A stretch of 64,000 nucleotides of DNA, from NCBI RefSeq assembly GCF_000613185.1, contig NZ_CCBB010000003.1:186001-250000 (forward strand), written 5' to 3'. The DNA is from Mycolicibacterium cosmeticum. Lineage in GTDB: Bacteria > Actinomycetota > Actinomycetes > Mycobacteriales > Mycobacteriaceae. Shown here one piece after another: positions 41,265-49,326 of the stretch. Numbering within the stretch: position 1 is the stretch's first letter; each line of letters begins with the position of its first letter. Below the pieces are notes generated by a model, which made no database searches, was not told the origin of the DNA, and was given only the letters and a program-made list of their open reading frames with translations. Both the position numbers and the translations under genes were made by a program.

Positions 41265-41576
41265 TTACTGCGGAGGCAGCAACGGCGGGCGACACACGTT
41301 GCCCACCGGGTCCCACCACCAGCCGTTGTCGCATGCCAGCGGCGTGGTGGCGATGGCAGGCCGGCAGGTGTTGGCCACCGGGTCCCACCACCCGTCGGTG
41401 CAATTCGGGACCAGCGGCGCCTGGCACACATTGGCGACGGGATCCCACCATTGGCCGCCCGCGCAGTCGGCGGAGCCGATGGCCGGGGTGACGGCTGCGG
41501 TGAACGCCATGGGGAGAAACGCTGCCGCGGCGACGACGGAGAACCTGCCGGCCGCGCGCTTCACGGTCTTGTGCAT
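41265..41576 (-). CDS. Small secreted protein with three WWDPVxNxC repeats
   Basis: A 103-residue exported protein. Residues 1-36 are a signal peptide ending AIGSA. The mature part is three copies of a unit of about 20 residues: CAGGQWWDPVANVCQAPLV, CTDGWWDPVANTCRPAIA and CDNGWWWDPVGNVCRPPLL. Each unit has two Cys, likely one disulfide per unit, and two or three Trp. The repeats are seen in small mycobacterial secreted proteins of unknown function. ATG at 41576; it is divergent from the luxR gene at 41677. Confidence 0.8.
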   Translation of the reverse strand: MHKTVKRAAGRFSVVAAAAFLPMAFTAAVTPAIGSADCAGGQWWDPVANVCQAPLVPNCTDGWWDPVANTCRPAIATTPLACDNGWWWDPVGNVCRPPLLPPQ

Positions 41577-41676
41577 GGACACAGACCTTAGCGGCCGGCG
41601 GCGGCCTGACCTGCCGGATCGGTGGCTCAAGCGGCCGCCCGGCGGGTGCGGTTCTCCTAAGCTTCTGGGGGTGCGC

Positions 41677-44280
41677 ATGTCCTGGCCGTTGACCGGCCGG
41701 TCTGCCGAGATGAGCGCGATCGCGGCGGCCATCGTGGCCCCGGGGGTTCCCGGGGTCGTGGTGTGCGGCGCCGCGGGTGTCGGTAAGAGCAGAATCGCTC
41801 GCGAAGCGCTGTCGGCCTCGGCGGCCCGCGGCGCCCTGACCCGCTGGGCGGTGGCCACCTCGTCGGCGCGAACGCTGCCGCTGGGCGCCTTCACCGCATG
41901 GGCGCAAGCGGGACTCACCGACCCGATCCGGCTGGTGCACGGCGTGATCGAGGCGCTCACCGCGGCCGCGCCCGGCGTCCCGGTGGTCATCGGGGTGGAC
42001 GACGCCCCGCTGCTCGACGACCTGTCGACGTTCGTGGTGCAGCAGATCGTGCAACGGGGTGCGGCGAAGGTGGTGCTCACCGTGCGGGACGACGAACCGG
42101 TACCCGCTGCGGTGCAGGAGATCTGGCACGGCGCGGATTTCGATCGCATCGATCTGGAGCCGCTGGCGTCCGACGAGGTGGCGGCGCTGCTGGCCGCGGC
42201 GCTCGGCGGCCCGGTGGATCCCGATGCGGCCCAGCGCCTGTGGGAGATGACCCGCGGCAACGCGCTGTATCTGCACAACCTCGTCGAGCAGGAGGTTGCC
42301 GACGGGCGGCTGGAAAATCCGCACGGGCCGTGGCACTGGACCGGCGACCCGGTCGTGGCACCGGGTCTGGTCGAACTGATCGAAGCCCGGATGGGGGATC
42401 TGCCGGCGCCCGTCAGCGAGGTGGTGGACGTGCTGGCGGTCGGCGAACCGATCGAACTGGGGGCGCTCACCCGGATTGCCGGTGCGCCCGCGGTCGAAGA
42501 GGCCGACGCCCGCGGGCTGATCAAACTCAACAGCGTCGACGGTGCGGTCGAGGTGCGGGTCGCGCATCCGCTGTACGGCGAGGTGCGCCGCAAGCGTGCG
42601 GCCCCGACCCGGCTGCGACGGCTGCGCGGTTTGGTGGCAGGCGAATTGGCCGGATCGGCCGATCGTGATGACCTGCGGGTGGTGGTCCGGCGCGCGACCT
42701 TGACCATGGACTCCGATACGAAGCCCGATCCGGCGCTGCTGGTACGGGCCGCGCACGGTGCGGTGTGGCTGGCCGACCTGCCGCTGGCCGACCGGCTCGC
42801 GGAGGCCGCGATCCAGGCCGGGGCCGGATGGGAGGCCAATTTCGTTCGCGCCCATGCGCTGTCCTGGCTGAGCCAGGGCGACGCCGCCGACGCGGTGCTG
42901 GCGGGTATCGACGTCGACGACCTGAGCGATGTGGACCGGGACCGATTCGCCTTCCTGCGAGCCAGCAACATGTTGTGGGTGTTGCGGGATCCGGTTCGCG
43001 CCAAAGCGCTCATCGATGCCGCGGCGGCCGGCCCGCCGGCGCGGCGCAGTGGCTACCTGGAGGCCTTCCGCACGGTGTACTGGTTCGCCATGGACCAGCC
43101 GGAGCTGGCTGTCGAGGCGGCGGAAGGCCTTGTGCTCGAAGATCTTCCGGCTGTCGCCGATGCGGAGGTGGCCTGGGCCCTGGCGGCGATATGCGCGGAC
43201 GCCGGCCGCACGGAGGAGGCGGTGGCGATCGCCGATGCCGGCTACGCGATCGCGGCGCGCTCGTTCGACGCGCCACAGATGCGGTTCAACATCGCCGACG
43301 CCCACGTCACCGCGCTGCTGCTCGCAGGCCGGGTCGGCGAGGCCCACGAGGTCGCCGACCGAGTGCGCACCCAGGCCGCGGATCTGCCGGGGGCGGCGCA
43401 CCTGCTGGGTGCCGCCGTCGTGGGGCGGGCCGCCCTCGGGGCCGGTCGGCTCGATACCGCGGAGACGCTGCTGGACGGCGCTGCCTCGGCGCTGTCCGCA
43501 TCCGGCCACGCGATCGGCTGGGGTTTCCGCTATCACTTCCCGCGTGCCATGGGTCTGGCGATCCAGGGGGCCGCGCGGGAGGCGGCCGGCGTGCTGGCCG
43601 AATTCGACGATCGGACGCGCCCGTTCCGCTCCCTGGACCACGAGCGCAGCCTGGCCCGCGCCTGGGTGGCCGCGAGCGAGGGCGCCGTCAGTCAAGCCGT
43701 CGCCACGCTGGCCGACGCCGCGCACCGTGCCTGCGCCAGAGGCCAATTCGCGGCCGAGGTGGTGTGCCTGCAAACCGCCGTGCAGTTCGGGGACCCGTCG
43801 GGTGCGGCACGACTGCGCGAACTCGCCGGGACGGTCGGCGGGCCGCGGGCGGGTGTCGCCGCCCGGTTCGCCGAGGCGCTGGGCGCCGGCGATGCCGGTG
43901 AACTCGCCGCGGTCAGTGTGGAATTCGAGCGGATGGGTGACCTCGTCGCCGCGGTGGACGCGTCGGCACTTGCCGCCGCGGAGTACCGCCGCCGCGAGTT
44001 GCGCGGATCGGCCCTGACGTCGGCGACCCGGGCGGAATCGCTGGCCGCCCGCTGCGGTGGTGCCGACACACCGGCGCTGCGCGCCGTGACGGAGCGGCTG
44101 CCGTTCACCGGCCGGGAACGTGAGATCGTCATGCTGGCCGCTCAGGGGCTGTCCAACCGCGCCATCGCCGAGCGGCTCACGGTGTCGGTGCGCACGGTCG
44201 AAAGCCATATGTACCGGGCGATGGCGAAGACCGGGACATCCAGCCGGGAGGAGCTGGCGGCCTTGTTTCCCCGGGGCTAA
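41677..44280 (+). CDS. Large LuxR family ATPase regulator
   Basis: An 867-residue MalT/LAL-type regulator. P-loop GAAGVGKS at 31-38, Walker B VVIGVDDAPLL near 105, helical repeats, and a C-terminal LuxR helix-turn-helix (FTGREREIVMLAAQGLSNRA, AERLTVSVRTVESHMYRAMAKTG). The usual Walker B-like end DDAPLLDD and a domain order as in Rv0890c-type regulators are seen. The ATG at 41677 has GGGG at 6 bases. It is divergent from the small WWDPV-repeat gene (100 bp), a possible target. Signals are not known. It is the third large LuxR ATPase of this window. Confidence 0.86.
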   Translation: MSWPLTGRSAEMSAIAAAIVAPGVPGVVVCGAAGVGKSRIAREALSASAARGALTRWAVATSSARTLPLGAFTAWAQAGLTDPIRLVHGVIEALTAAAPGVPVVIGVDDAPLLDDLSTFVVQQIVQRGAAKVVLTVRDDEPVPAAVQEIWHGADFDRIDLEPLASDEVAALLAAALGGPVDPDAAQRLWEMTRGNALYLHNLVEQEVADGRLENPHGPWHWTGDPVVAPGLVELIEARMGDLPAPVSEVVDVLAVGEPIELGALTRIAGAPAVEEADARGLIKLNSVDGAVEVRVAHPLYGEVRRKRAAPTRLRRLRGLVAGELAGSADRDDLRVVVRRATLTMDSDTKPDPALLVRAAHGAVWLADLPLADRLAEAAIQAGAGWEANFVRAHALSWLSQGDAADAVLAGIDVDDLSDVDRDRFAFLRASNMLWVLRDPVRAKALIDAAAAGPPARRSGYLEAFRTVYWFAMDQPELAVEAAEGLVLEDLPAVADAEVAWALAAICADAGRTEEAVAIADAGYAIAARSFDAPQMRFNIADAHVTALLLAGRVGEAHEVADRVRTQAADLPGAAHLLGAAVVGRAALGAGRLDTAETLLDGAASALSASGHAIGWGFRYHFPRAMGLAIQGAAREAAGVLAEFDDRTRPFRSLDHERSLARAWVAASEGAVSQAVATLADAAHRACARGQFAAEVVCLQTAVQFGDPSGAARLRELAGTVGGPRAGVAARFAEALGAGDAGELAAVSVEFERMGDLVAAVDASALAAAEYRRRELRGSALTSATRAESLAARCGGADTPALRAVTERLPFTGREREIVMLAAQGLSNRAIAERLTVSVRTVESHMYRAMAKTGTSSREELAALFPRG

Positions 44281-44411
44281 GTAGTGGCCGGCCGGTCGGC
44301 GGCCGGATTGCAGTGGGCCGGTACTCAAACCGCCGGCTCCGAATCGACCCACGATGGCCTGTATCGGGACCCGAATCGAGGTTCCGCCGGGTAATCCGAA
44401 GAAGGTCGATC

Positions 44412-44717
44412 ATGAACATTCTCATCGGCACCGTCATCACGGCAGCGTTGTTCACGACGGTGGCGGGCAGCGCCCCGGCTGCCGTCGCCGCACCCACGGG
44501 GGCCGGCAGCGTGGACGCGACCATCGCCGACCTGGAGGAGCAGGGCTACACCGTCATCCTGGACCGGGAAGGCACCGCCGTGGGCGCGGACTGCTCGGTC
44601 CGATCCATCCGGCCCGGACAGGTGTACTCGCGTACCGACACCGGTGCGCCGGGGGCGGGCACCAGCCTGGTCACCACGCTGCTCAGCAAGACCGTGTACG
44701 TGGACGTGGATTGCTGA
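44412..44717 (+). CDS. Small secreted protein of unknown function
   Basis: A 101-residue exported protein: signal peptide 1-27 (MNILIGTVITAALFTTVAGS..., cleavage after AVA), then a short domain with GAGSVDATIADLEEQGYTVILDREGTA, two Cys (GADCSVRSIRPGQ and the final VDVDC) that could form one disulfide. Such proteins are common in mycobacteria (PASTA-like or DUF-type folds), with no known role. ATG at 44412 with GAAGG upstream. A strong hairpin follows. Confidence 0.72.
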   Translation: MNILIGTVITAALFTTVAGSAPAAVAAPTGAGSVDATIADLEEQGYTVILDREGTAVGADCSVRSIRPGQVYSRTDTGAPGAGTSLVTTLLSKTVYVDVDC

Positions 44718-44723
44718 CCCGGA

Positions 44724-44768
44724 CTGCGCCGCATCGGTTCTTGCTTCGGCAACTATGTTGCGGCGCAG
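44724..44768 (+). terminator. Hairpin after the small secreted protein gene
   Basis: CTGCGCCGCA (44724-44733) and TGCGGCGCAG (44759-44768) are exact inverted copies with a 25-base loop, 7 bp past the stop. A likely terminator that also isolates the following kinase operon. Confidence 0.6.
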
Positions 44769-44875
44769 GGCAGCCGGGCTCCACCGCCGGCGGACAACGG
44801 CCAAACGGTCATTGCCCGCCGCGGCGTCGGCGGGGCGGTTACCATCGCCTCGAGAGGGCTGACGATAGAGGGATC

Positions 44876-44932
44876 ATGAGCAATCGGGGCACTCTGGCGG
44901 CGTCGACTCGAACACCCGAGGCAGGCGGATGA
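44876..44932 (+). CDS. Possible 18-residue leader ORF before the histidine kinase gene
   Basis: ATG at 44876 opens an 18-codon frame (MSNRGTLAASTRTPEAGG) preceded by AGAGGG. Its TGA overlaps the kinase ATG in ATGA (44929-44932), so ribosomes ending here would restart at the kinase. This may be simple translational coupling of a leader peptide. The ribosome site is only 3 bases from the ATG, so the call is weak. Confidence 0.35.
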   Translation: MSNRGTLAASTRTPEAGG

Positions 44933-47805
44933 TGACCTGCGCCCAGGGCCATCCCTCGGTCGCCGGGGATTTCTGCGATGTGTGCGGGCAGCCCATCGCC
45001 GGCGCCGACGAAAGCCAAGCGGCACAGCCTGTTTCGCCGCACCCCGCCGCGGTCACGGCCTGCCCCACGTGCGGGGCGCTGCGCAGCGGACGGTTCTGCG
45101 AGAACTGCGGGCTGGACACCGGGCCGGCCGGTGAATGGGTGGCGGTGGTCAGTGCCGACCGCGACTTCTACGACCGCGTCGTCGCCCGCGGCGAACATGA
45201 CACCGTCGAATACCCGCCGGTGTTCCAGGAAAGACGGATCAGCCTGCGGGGCAAGCAGATTCTGATCGGACGGCAGGCCGGCGGCGCAAGCGTGGCGCCC
45301 GATATCGACCTCGGTGTGCAACCGGCCGACCGGGGTGTGTCCGCCAGGCACGCCCTGCTGCGGCTCCGGGAAACCGGACCGACCATCACCGACCTGGGAT
45401 CCACCAACGGAACCAGTCTCAACGGCAGCGAAGACCTGCTCGGCAGCGATGTCGAGACGCCGCTCAAGGACGGCGACCGCATCCACATCGGTGCCTGGAC
45501 CACGATCACCGTCGCCCGGGCGACGGCCGAGGAACCCGCACCCGATCCGGGTGAGCGCACCACCCGCACGTCCCGGGGCTCGTTCCAGCTGCACCGCGAG
45601 CTGCGTGACGCCCGCGAACAGTCCGCGTCCAGCCGCGAGATCCTGTCCGCGCTCGCCCGCGACGTCGCCAACCCCGGTGCCGTTCTCGACACCGTCGTCG
45701 AGTACGCCGCCCGGCTGTGCCGTGCCAGGGCCGCCCAGCTGTTCCTGCTCAGCGGCGACATGTTCCACGTCTCACGGGTCTCGGGGGAGACCCCCGAGGA
45801 ATATCGCCGGCTGCTGGTGGCCCATCCGATCGCCAGGAACCGGCTCTCGACCGTTGGGCGGGCTGCCGAGGACATGTGCACGCATCAGGTCGCCGACGTG
45901 CTCGCCGACGACGACTACGGACGCCTGGACCTGCAGCGGCTGGCCGGGTTCCGCACCCTGCTGTCGACGCCGATGATCGTGGCGGGCGAGGTGGTCGGGG
46001 TGCTGTCGATGTGGCGTACCGAGGTGGCACCCTTCGACGCCCGGGAGCGGGACCTGCTCGAGGAGTTCGCCGCGCAGGGGGCGATCGTGCTGCGGCAGGT
46101 CGACCTGATGCGGGCGCTGGAATCCCGGGGGGCCGAGCTGGCCAGCAAGGTGGCGCAGTTGGAGGCGCTGCGCGAGGTGGGTGAGGCGGTCGGTTCCAGC
46201 CTCGATCTGGATGAGGTGCTCGACCAGATCGTCCGGAATGCGGTGCGCCTGACCAACCTGGGCTTCGGCGACATCACCCTGGGCACCGACGGCGGGTCGA
46301 TCCTGGAGTACCACGAGTCCGCCGACTCGTTCGATGTGCGCGCCGCGTTCGGCAGCAGTCCCGAACTGCTCGCCCAGCTGCGGCAGGTCACGATCGACCG
46401 CGACACGACGGTGGTGGCGCGGACGGCCCTGCAGCGGCGGGTGCTGGAGATCGCCGACATCGCCGAGGCCGACCCCGACCCCTACCTGGACGTGGTGCTG
46501 CGTGACGGCTGGCGCTCGTTGCTGTCGGTGCCGATGATCCGCAGCGACACGCTGGTCGGAGTCCTGGTGATCCGGCGCCGCGGAACCGGCGCCTTCCCGC
46601 CCGATGTGATCGAGATGCTGGAGGCGTTCGCCAGCCAGTCCGCGCTGGCCATCGTCAACGCCCGGTTGTTCCGCGAACTGGAGACCAAGACCCGCGAGCT
46701 CGAAGTCGCCGGCCGGCACAAGTCGGAGTTCCTGGCGAGCATGTCGCACGAACTGCGGACCCCGCTGAACGCCGTGATCGGGTTCTCCGAGGTGCTGCTG
46801 GACCGGTTGTTCGGTGAGGTCAACGACCGCCAGGACGAATACCTGCGCGATATCCGGAATTCGGGCCAGCACCTGCTCGAACTCATCAACGAGATCCTCG
46901 ATCTGTCCAAGGTCGAGGACGGTCAGATGGAGCTGGAGCCGAGCACTTTCGTCGTCGCCGGCGTGGTGGAGTCCGCCTTGGCGATGGTCCGCGAGCGGGC
47001 CGCCCAGCACGGCATCGGCCTGACGGTGCACATCGGCGCGGACGTCGATCTGATCGAGGCCGACGAGCGCCGGTTCAAGCAGGTGTTGCTCAATCTGCTG
47101 TCCAATGCGGTGAAGTTCACCCCCGACGGCGGCAGCGTCACCGTGCGCGCCGACCGGGACGGTACCGAGCTGGTGGTGACGGTGACCGACACCGGGATCG
47201 GCGTGCCGCCGGAAGACCAGGACCGGATCTTCGAGTCGTTCCAACAGGGCGGCCGCGGCGCCCCGAAAGAGGAGGGCACCGGCCTCGGCCTGACCCTGTC
47301 ACGGCGCATCGTCAGGCTGTTCGGCGGCCGGATGTGGCTGGAGAGCACCGTGGGGGCCGGCAGCACCTTCGGGTTCTCGGTACCCGGATTGCCGGAGCCG
47401 GCCACGGCCGCCACGGCGCGCCCCGACGGAACTCCCGTCGTTCTGGTGCTCGACGAGGACCGGGTGTCCCAAGACCTGGTCGACGCCTACCTGGAGCCGT
47501 TCCCCGTGGACGTGCTGCGCGCGTGGGACGGCGCCAAGGCCGTCGACCTGATCCGCGCGGTGCGGCCGGTCGCCGTGATCCTGGAGATCGGGCTGTCCCG
47601 GATGGACGGGTGGCAGGTGCTCGCCGCGCTCAAGGCCGATCCGGCCACCGCGACGATGCCGGTGGTGATCGCTTCGACGGTCGACAACCGGTCCCGCGGG
47701 TTGGCGTTGGGGGCGGCCGCATATCTGCTCAAGCCGGTGCGCCGGGACGAACTGGTCGGTGCGCTGCGCAGCGTGGGCGTGCTGCCGACGGTGGAGCCGG
47801 CGTGA
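44929..47805 (+). CDS. Hybrid sensor histidine kinase: zinc ribbons, FHA, two GAF, HisKA, HATPase, receiver
   Basis: A 958-residue soluble kinase. Order: two small zinc-ribbon-like Cys pairs (C16/C19 and C45/C48, C57/C60); FHA domain about 105-190 with GRQ, SARH and STNGT; GAF domains about 240-385 and 410-580; HisKA with phospho-acceptor His607 (MSHELRTPLN); HATPase with NAVKF, DTGIGV and GTGLGL; C-terminal receiver. The receiver has the acidic pocket (DED) and Lys (LLKP), but Glu886 replaces the phosphorylated Asp (VILEIGLSRMDG). A Glu there often mimics a permanent phospho-state. There are no membrane helices, so it senses a cytoplasmic signal, and the FHA domain should read phospho-Thr from Ser/Thr kinases. 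The next gene overlaps by GTGA. Confidence 0.9.
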   Translation: MMTCAQGHPSVAGDFCDVCGQPIAGADESQAAQPVSPHPAAVTACPTCGALRSGRFCENCGLDTGPAGEWVAVVSADRDFYDRVVARGEHDTVEYPPVFQERRISLRGKQILIGRQAGGASVAPDIDLGVQPADRGVSARHALLRLRETGPTITDLGSTNGTSLNGSEDLLGSDVETPLKDGDRIHIGAWTTITVARATAEEPAPDPGERTTRTSRGSFQLHRELRDAREQSASSREILSALARDVANPGAVLDTVVEYAARLCRARAAQLFLLSGDMFHVSRVSGETPEEYRRLLVAHPIARNRLSTVGRAAEDMCTHQVADVLADDDYGRLDLQRLAGFRTLLSTPMIVAGEVVGVLSMWRTEVAPFDARERDLLEEFAAQGAIVLRQVDLMRALESRGAELASKVAQLEALREVGEAVGSSLDLDEVLDQIVRNAVRLTNLGFGDITLGTDGGSILEYHESADSFDVRAAFGSSPELLAQLRQVTIDRDTTVVARTALQRRVLEIADIAEADPDPYLDVVLRDGWRSLLSVPMIRSDTLVGVLVIRRRGTGAFPPDVIEMLEAFASQSALAIVNARLFRELETKTRELEVAGRHKSEFLASMSHELRTPLNAVIGFSEVLLDRLFGEVNDRQDEYLRDIRNSGQHLLELINEILDLSKVEDGQMELEPSTFVVAGVVESALAMVRERAAQHGIGLTVHIGADVDLIEADERRFKQVLLNLLSNAVKFTPDGGSVTVRADRDGTELVVTVTDTGIGVPPEDQDRIFESFQQGGRGAPKEEGTGLGLTLSRRIVRLFGGRMWLESTVGAGSTFGFSVPGLPEPATAATARPDGTPVVLVLDEDRVSQDLVDAYLEPFPVDVLRAWDGAKAVDLIRAVRPVAVILEIGLSRMDGWQVLAALKADPATATMPVVIASTVDNRSRGLALGAAAYLLKPVRRDELVGALRSVGVLPTVEPA

Positions 47806-49322
47806 GCGCCCGGCGCATCCTCGTGATCGAGGACAACACGCTCAACCTCAAACTGGTGCGCGACATTCTCCAGTTCGCCGGGCACCAGGTCTGCGAGGCC
47901 CGGTCCGGGGAGGACGGACTGCAGCTGGCCCAACGGGAGCCGCCCGATCTGGTGCTGATGGATCTGCAGCTCCCGGGGATCGACGGTTTCGAGACGCTGC
48001 ACCGATTGCGGCGGGACGTCCTGGCGCCGGGTGTCCCGGTGGTGGCCGTCACCGCGCTGGCGATGGCCGAGGACCGGGAACGCGCCGCTGCGGCCGGGTT
48101 CGACGGCTATATCGAGAAGCCGATCAGTGTGCGCGCCCTGCCGGGGCAGATCGAGGGATTCTTGGCCGAGGCGACGCCGGCCACCGCCGGTGACGGTGCG
48201 GTGACCGTGCTCGCGGTGGACGACACACCCGCCAATCTGCGGCTGCTGGAGGCGGTGCTGAGACCCCAGGGCCACCGCGTCGTCACGGCGGCAACCGGCC
48301 CGGAGGCGCTGGAGGTGTTGTCCCGCGAGAACGTCGACCTGGTCCTCCTGGACATCGTGATGCCGGAGATGGACGGGTACGAGGTGTGCCGCCGGATCCG
48401 TTCGGTCCCCGCGACGGAGTTCCTGCCGGTGGTGATGATCACCGCCAGCGGTAACGAACAACGGCTTGCCGCACTGGAATCCGGCGCCGACGATTTCGTG
48501 TCCAAACCCTTCGACCAGAGTGAGCTGCTGGCCAGGGTGGCGTCATTGGCGCGCATCAAACGATTCCAGGACACCATCCGGCGCCAGGCCGACGAGTTGG
48601 CCCAGTGGAACCACGAACTGGAGGCCAGGGTAGCCCGGCAGGTGGCGGACCTGGAGCGCACCAACCGGTTGCGGCATTTCCTGTCACCACAATTGGCGGA
48701 CCTGGTGGTCGGTGACGAGAGCATGCTGCGCAGCCATCGCCGCGAGATCGTGGTGCTGTTCACCGATCTGCGCAAGTTCACCCCGTTCGCCGAGACCAGC
48801 GAACCCGAGGAGGTGATGGGTGTGCTGGCCGAGTACCACCGCGTGATCGGGGCGCTGGTGCACGCCTACGGCGGAACCCTCGAGCGCTTCACCGGCGACG
48901 GGATCATGGTGTTCTTCAACGACCCTGTGCCGTGCGACGATCCGGCCGAACGTGCCGTTCGCACGGCGCTGGGCATCCGCGACCAGGTGCGTGAACTCGC
49001 GGTGCGGTGGGAACGCAACGGTTACGACCTGGCGCTGGGAATCGGTATCGCCCAAGGCTTTGCGACGCTGGGCCGGATCGGCTTCGAGGGCCGGTTCGAC
49101 TATGCGGCGATCGGCAGCGTGACCAACCTCGCGGCCCGGCTGTGCGGCGACGCCGGGCCGTGGCAGGTGCTGGTCACCAACCGGGTACTGGCCCCCATCG
49201 CCGAGATCTGCACCGCAGAACTGTTCGGTGACGTGCAGCCCAAGGGCTTCAGCCGGTCGGTGCGCGTGCACAACGTCAACGGCATCGCGCCGTCAGCGGA
49301 CAACGACACGAAGGACTGGTGA
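47802..49322 (+). CDS. Double receiver protein with class III adenylate/guanylate cyclase domain
   Basis: A 506-residue output protein. Receiver 1 (about 4-120) has LVLMDLQLPGIDG with its Asp; receiver 2 (about 136-255) has LVLLDIVMPEMDG with its Asp. A coiled coil follows (DELAQWNHELEARVARQVADLERTN in part), then a class III cyclase domain (about 305-490). Its metal Asp residues are in FTDLRKFT and FTGDGIM, and the transition-state Asn and Arg in TNLAARL. The base-selecting Lys is replaced by Arg362 (LERFTGD) and GSVTN replaces the usual GxxVN, so nucleotide choice is unclear. GTG at 47802 overlaps the kinase TGA, so production is coupled. The kinase likely phosphorylates one or both receivers to set cyclase activity. 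Confidence 0.88.
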   Translation: MSARRILVIEDNTLNLKLVRDILQFAGHQVCEARSGEDGLQLAQREPPDLVLMDLQLPGIDGFETLHRLRRDVLAPGVPVVAVTALAMAEDRERAAAAGFDGYIEKPISVRALPGQIEGFLAEATPATAGDGAVTVLAVDDTPANLRLLEAVLRPQGHRVVTAATGPEALEVLSRENVDLVLLDIVMPEMDGYEVCRRIRSVPATEFLPVVMITASGNEQRLAALESGADDFVSKPFDQSELLARVASLARIKRFQDTIRRQADELAQWNHELEARVARQVADLERTNRLRHFLSPQLADLVVGDESMLRSHRREIVVLFTDLRKFTPFAETSEPEEVMGVLAEYHRVIGALVHAYGGTLERFTGDGIMVFFNDPVPCDDPAERAVRTALGIRDQVRELAVRWERNGYDLALGIGIAQGFATLGRIGFEGRFDYAAIGSVTNLAARLCGDAGPWQVLVTNRVLAPIAEICTAELFGDVQPKGFSRSVRVHNVNGIAPSADNDTKDW

Positions 49323-49326
49323 GACC

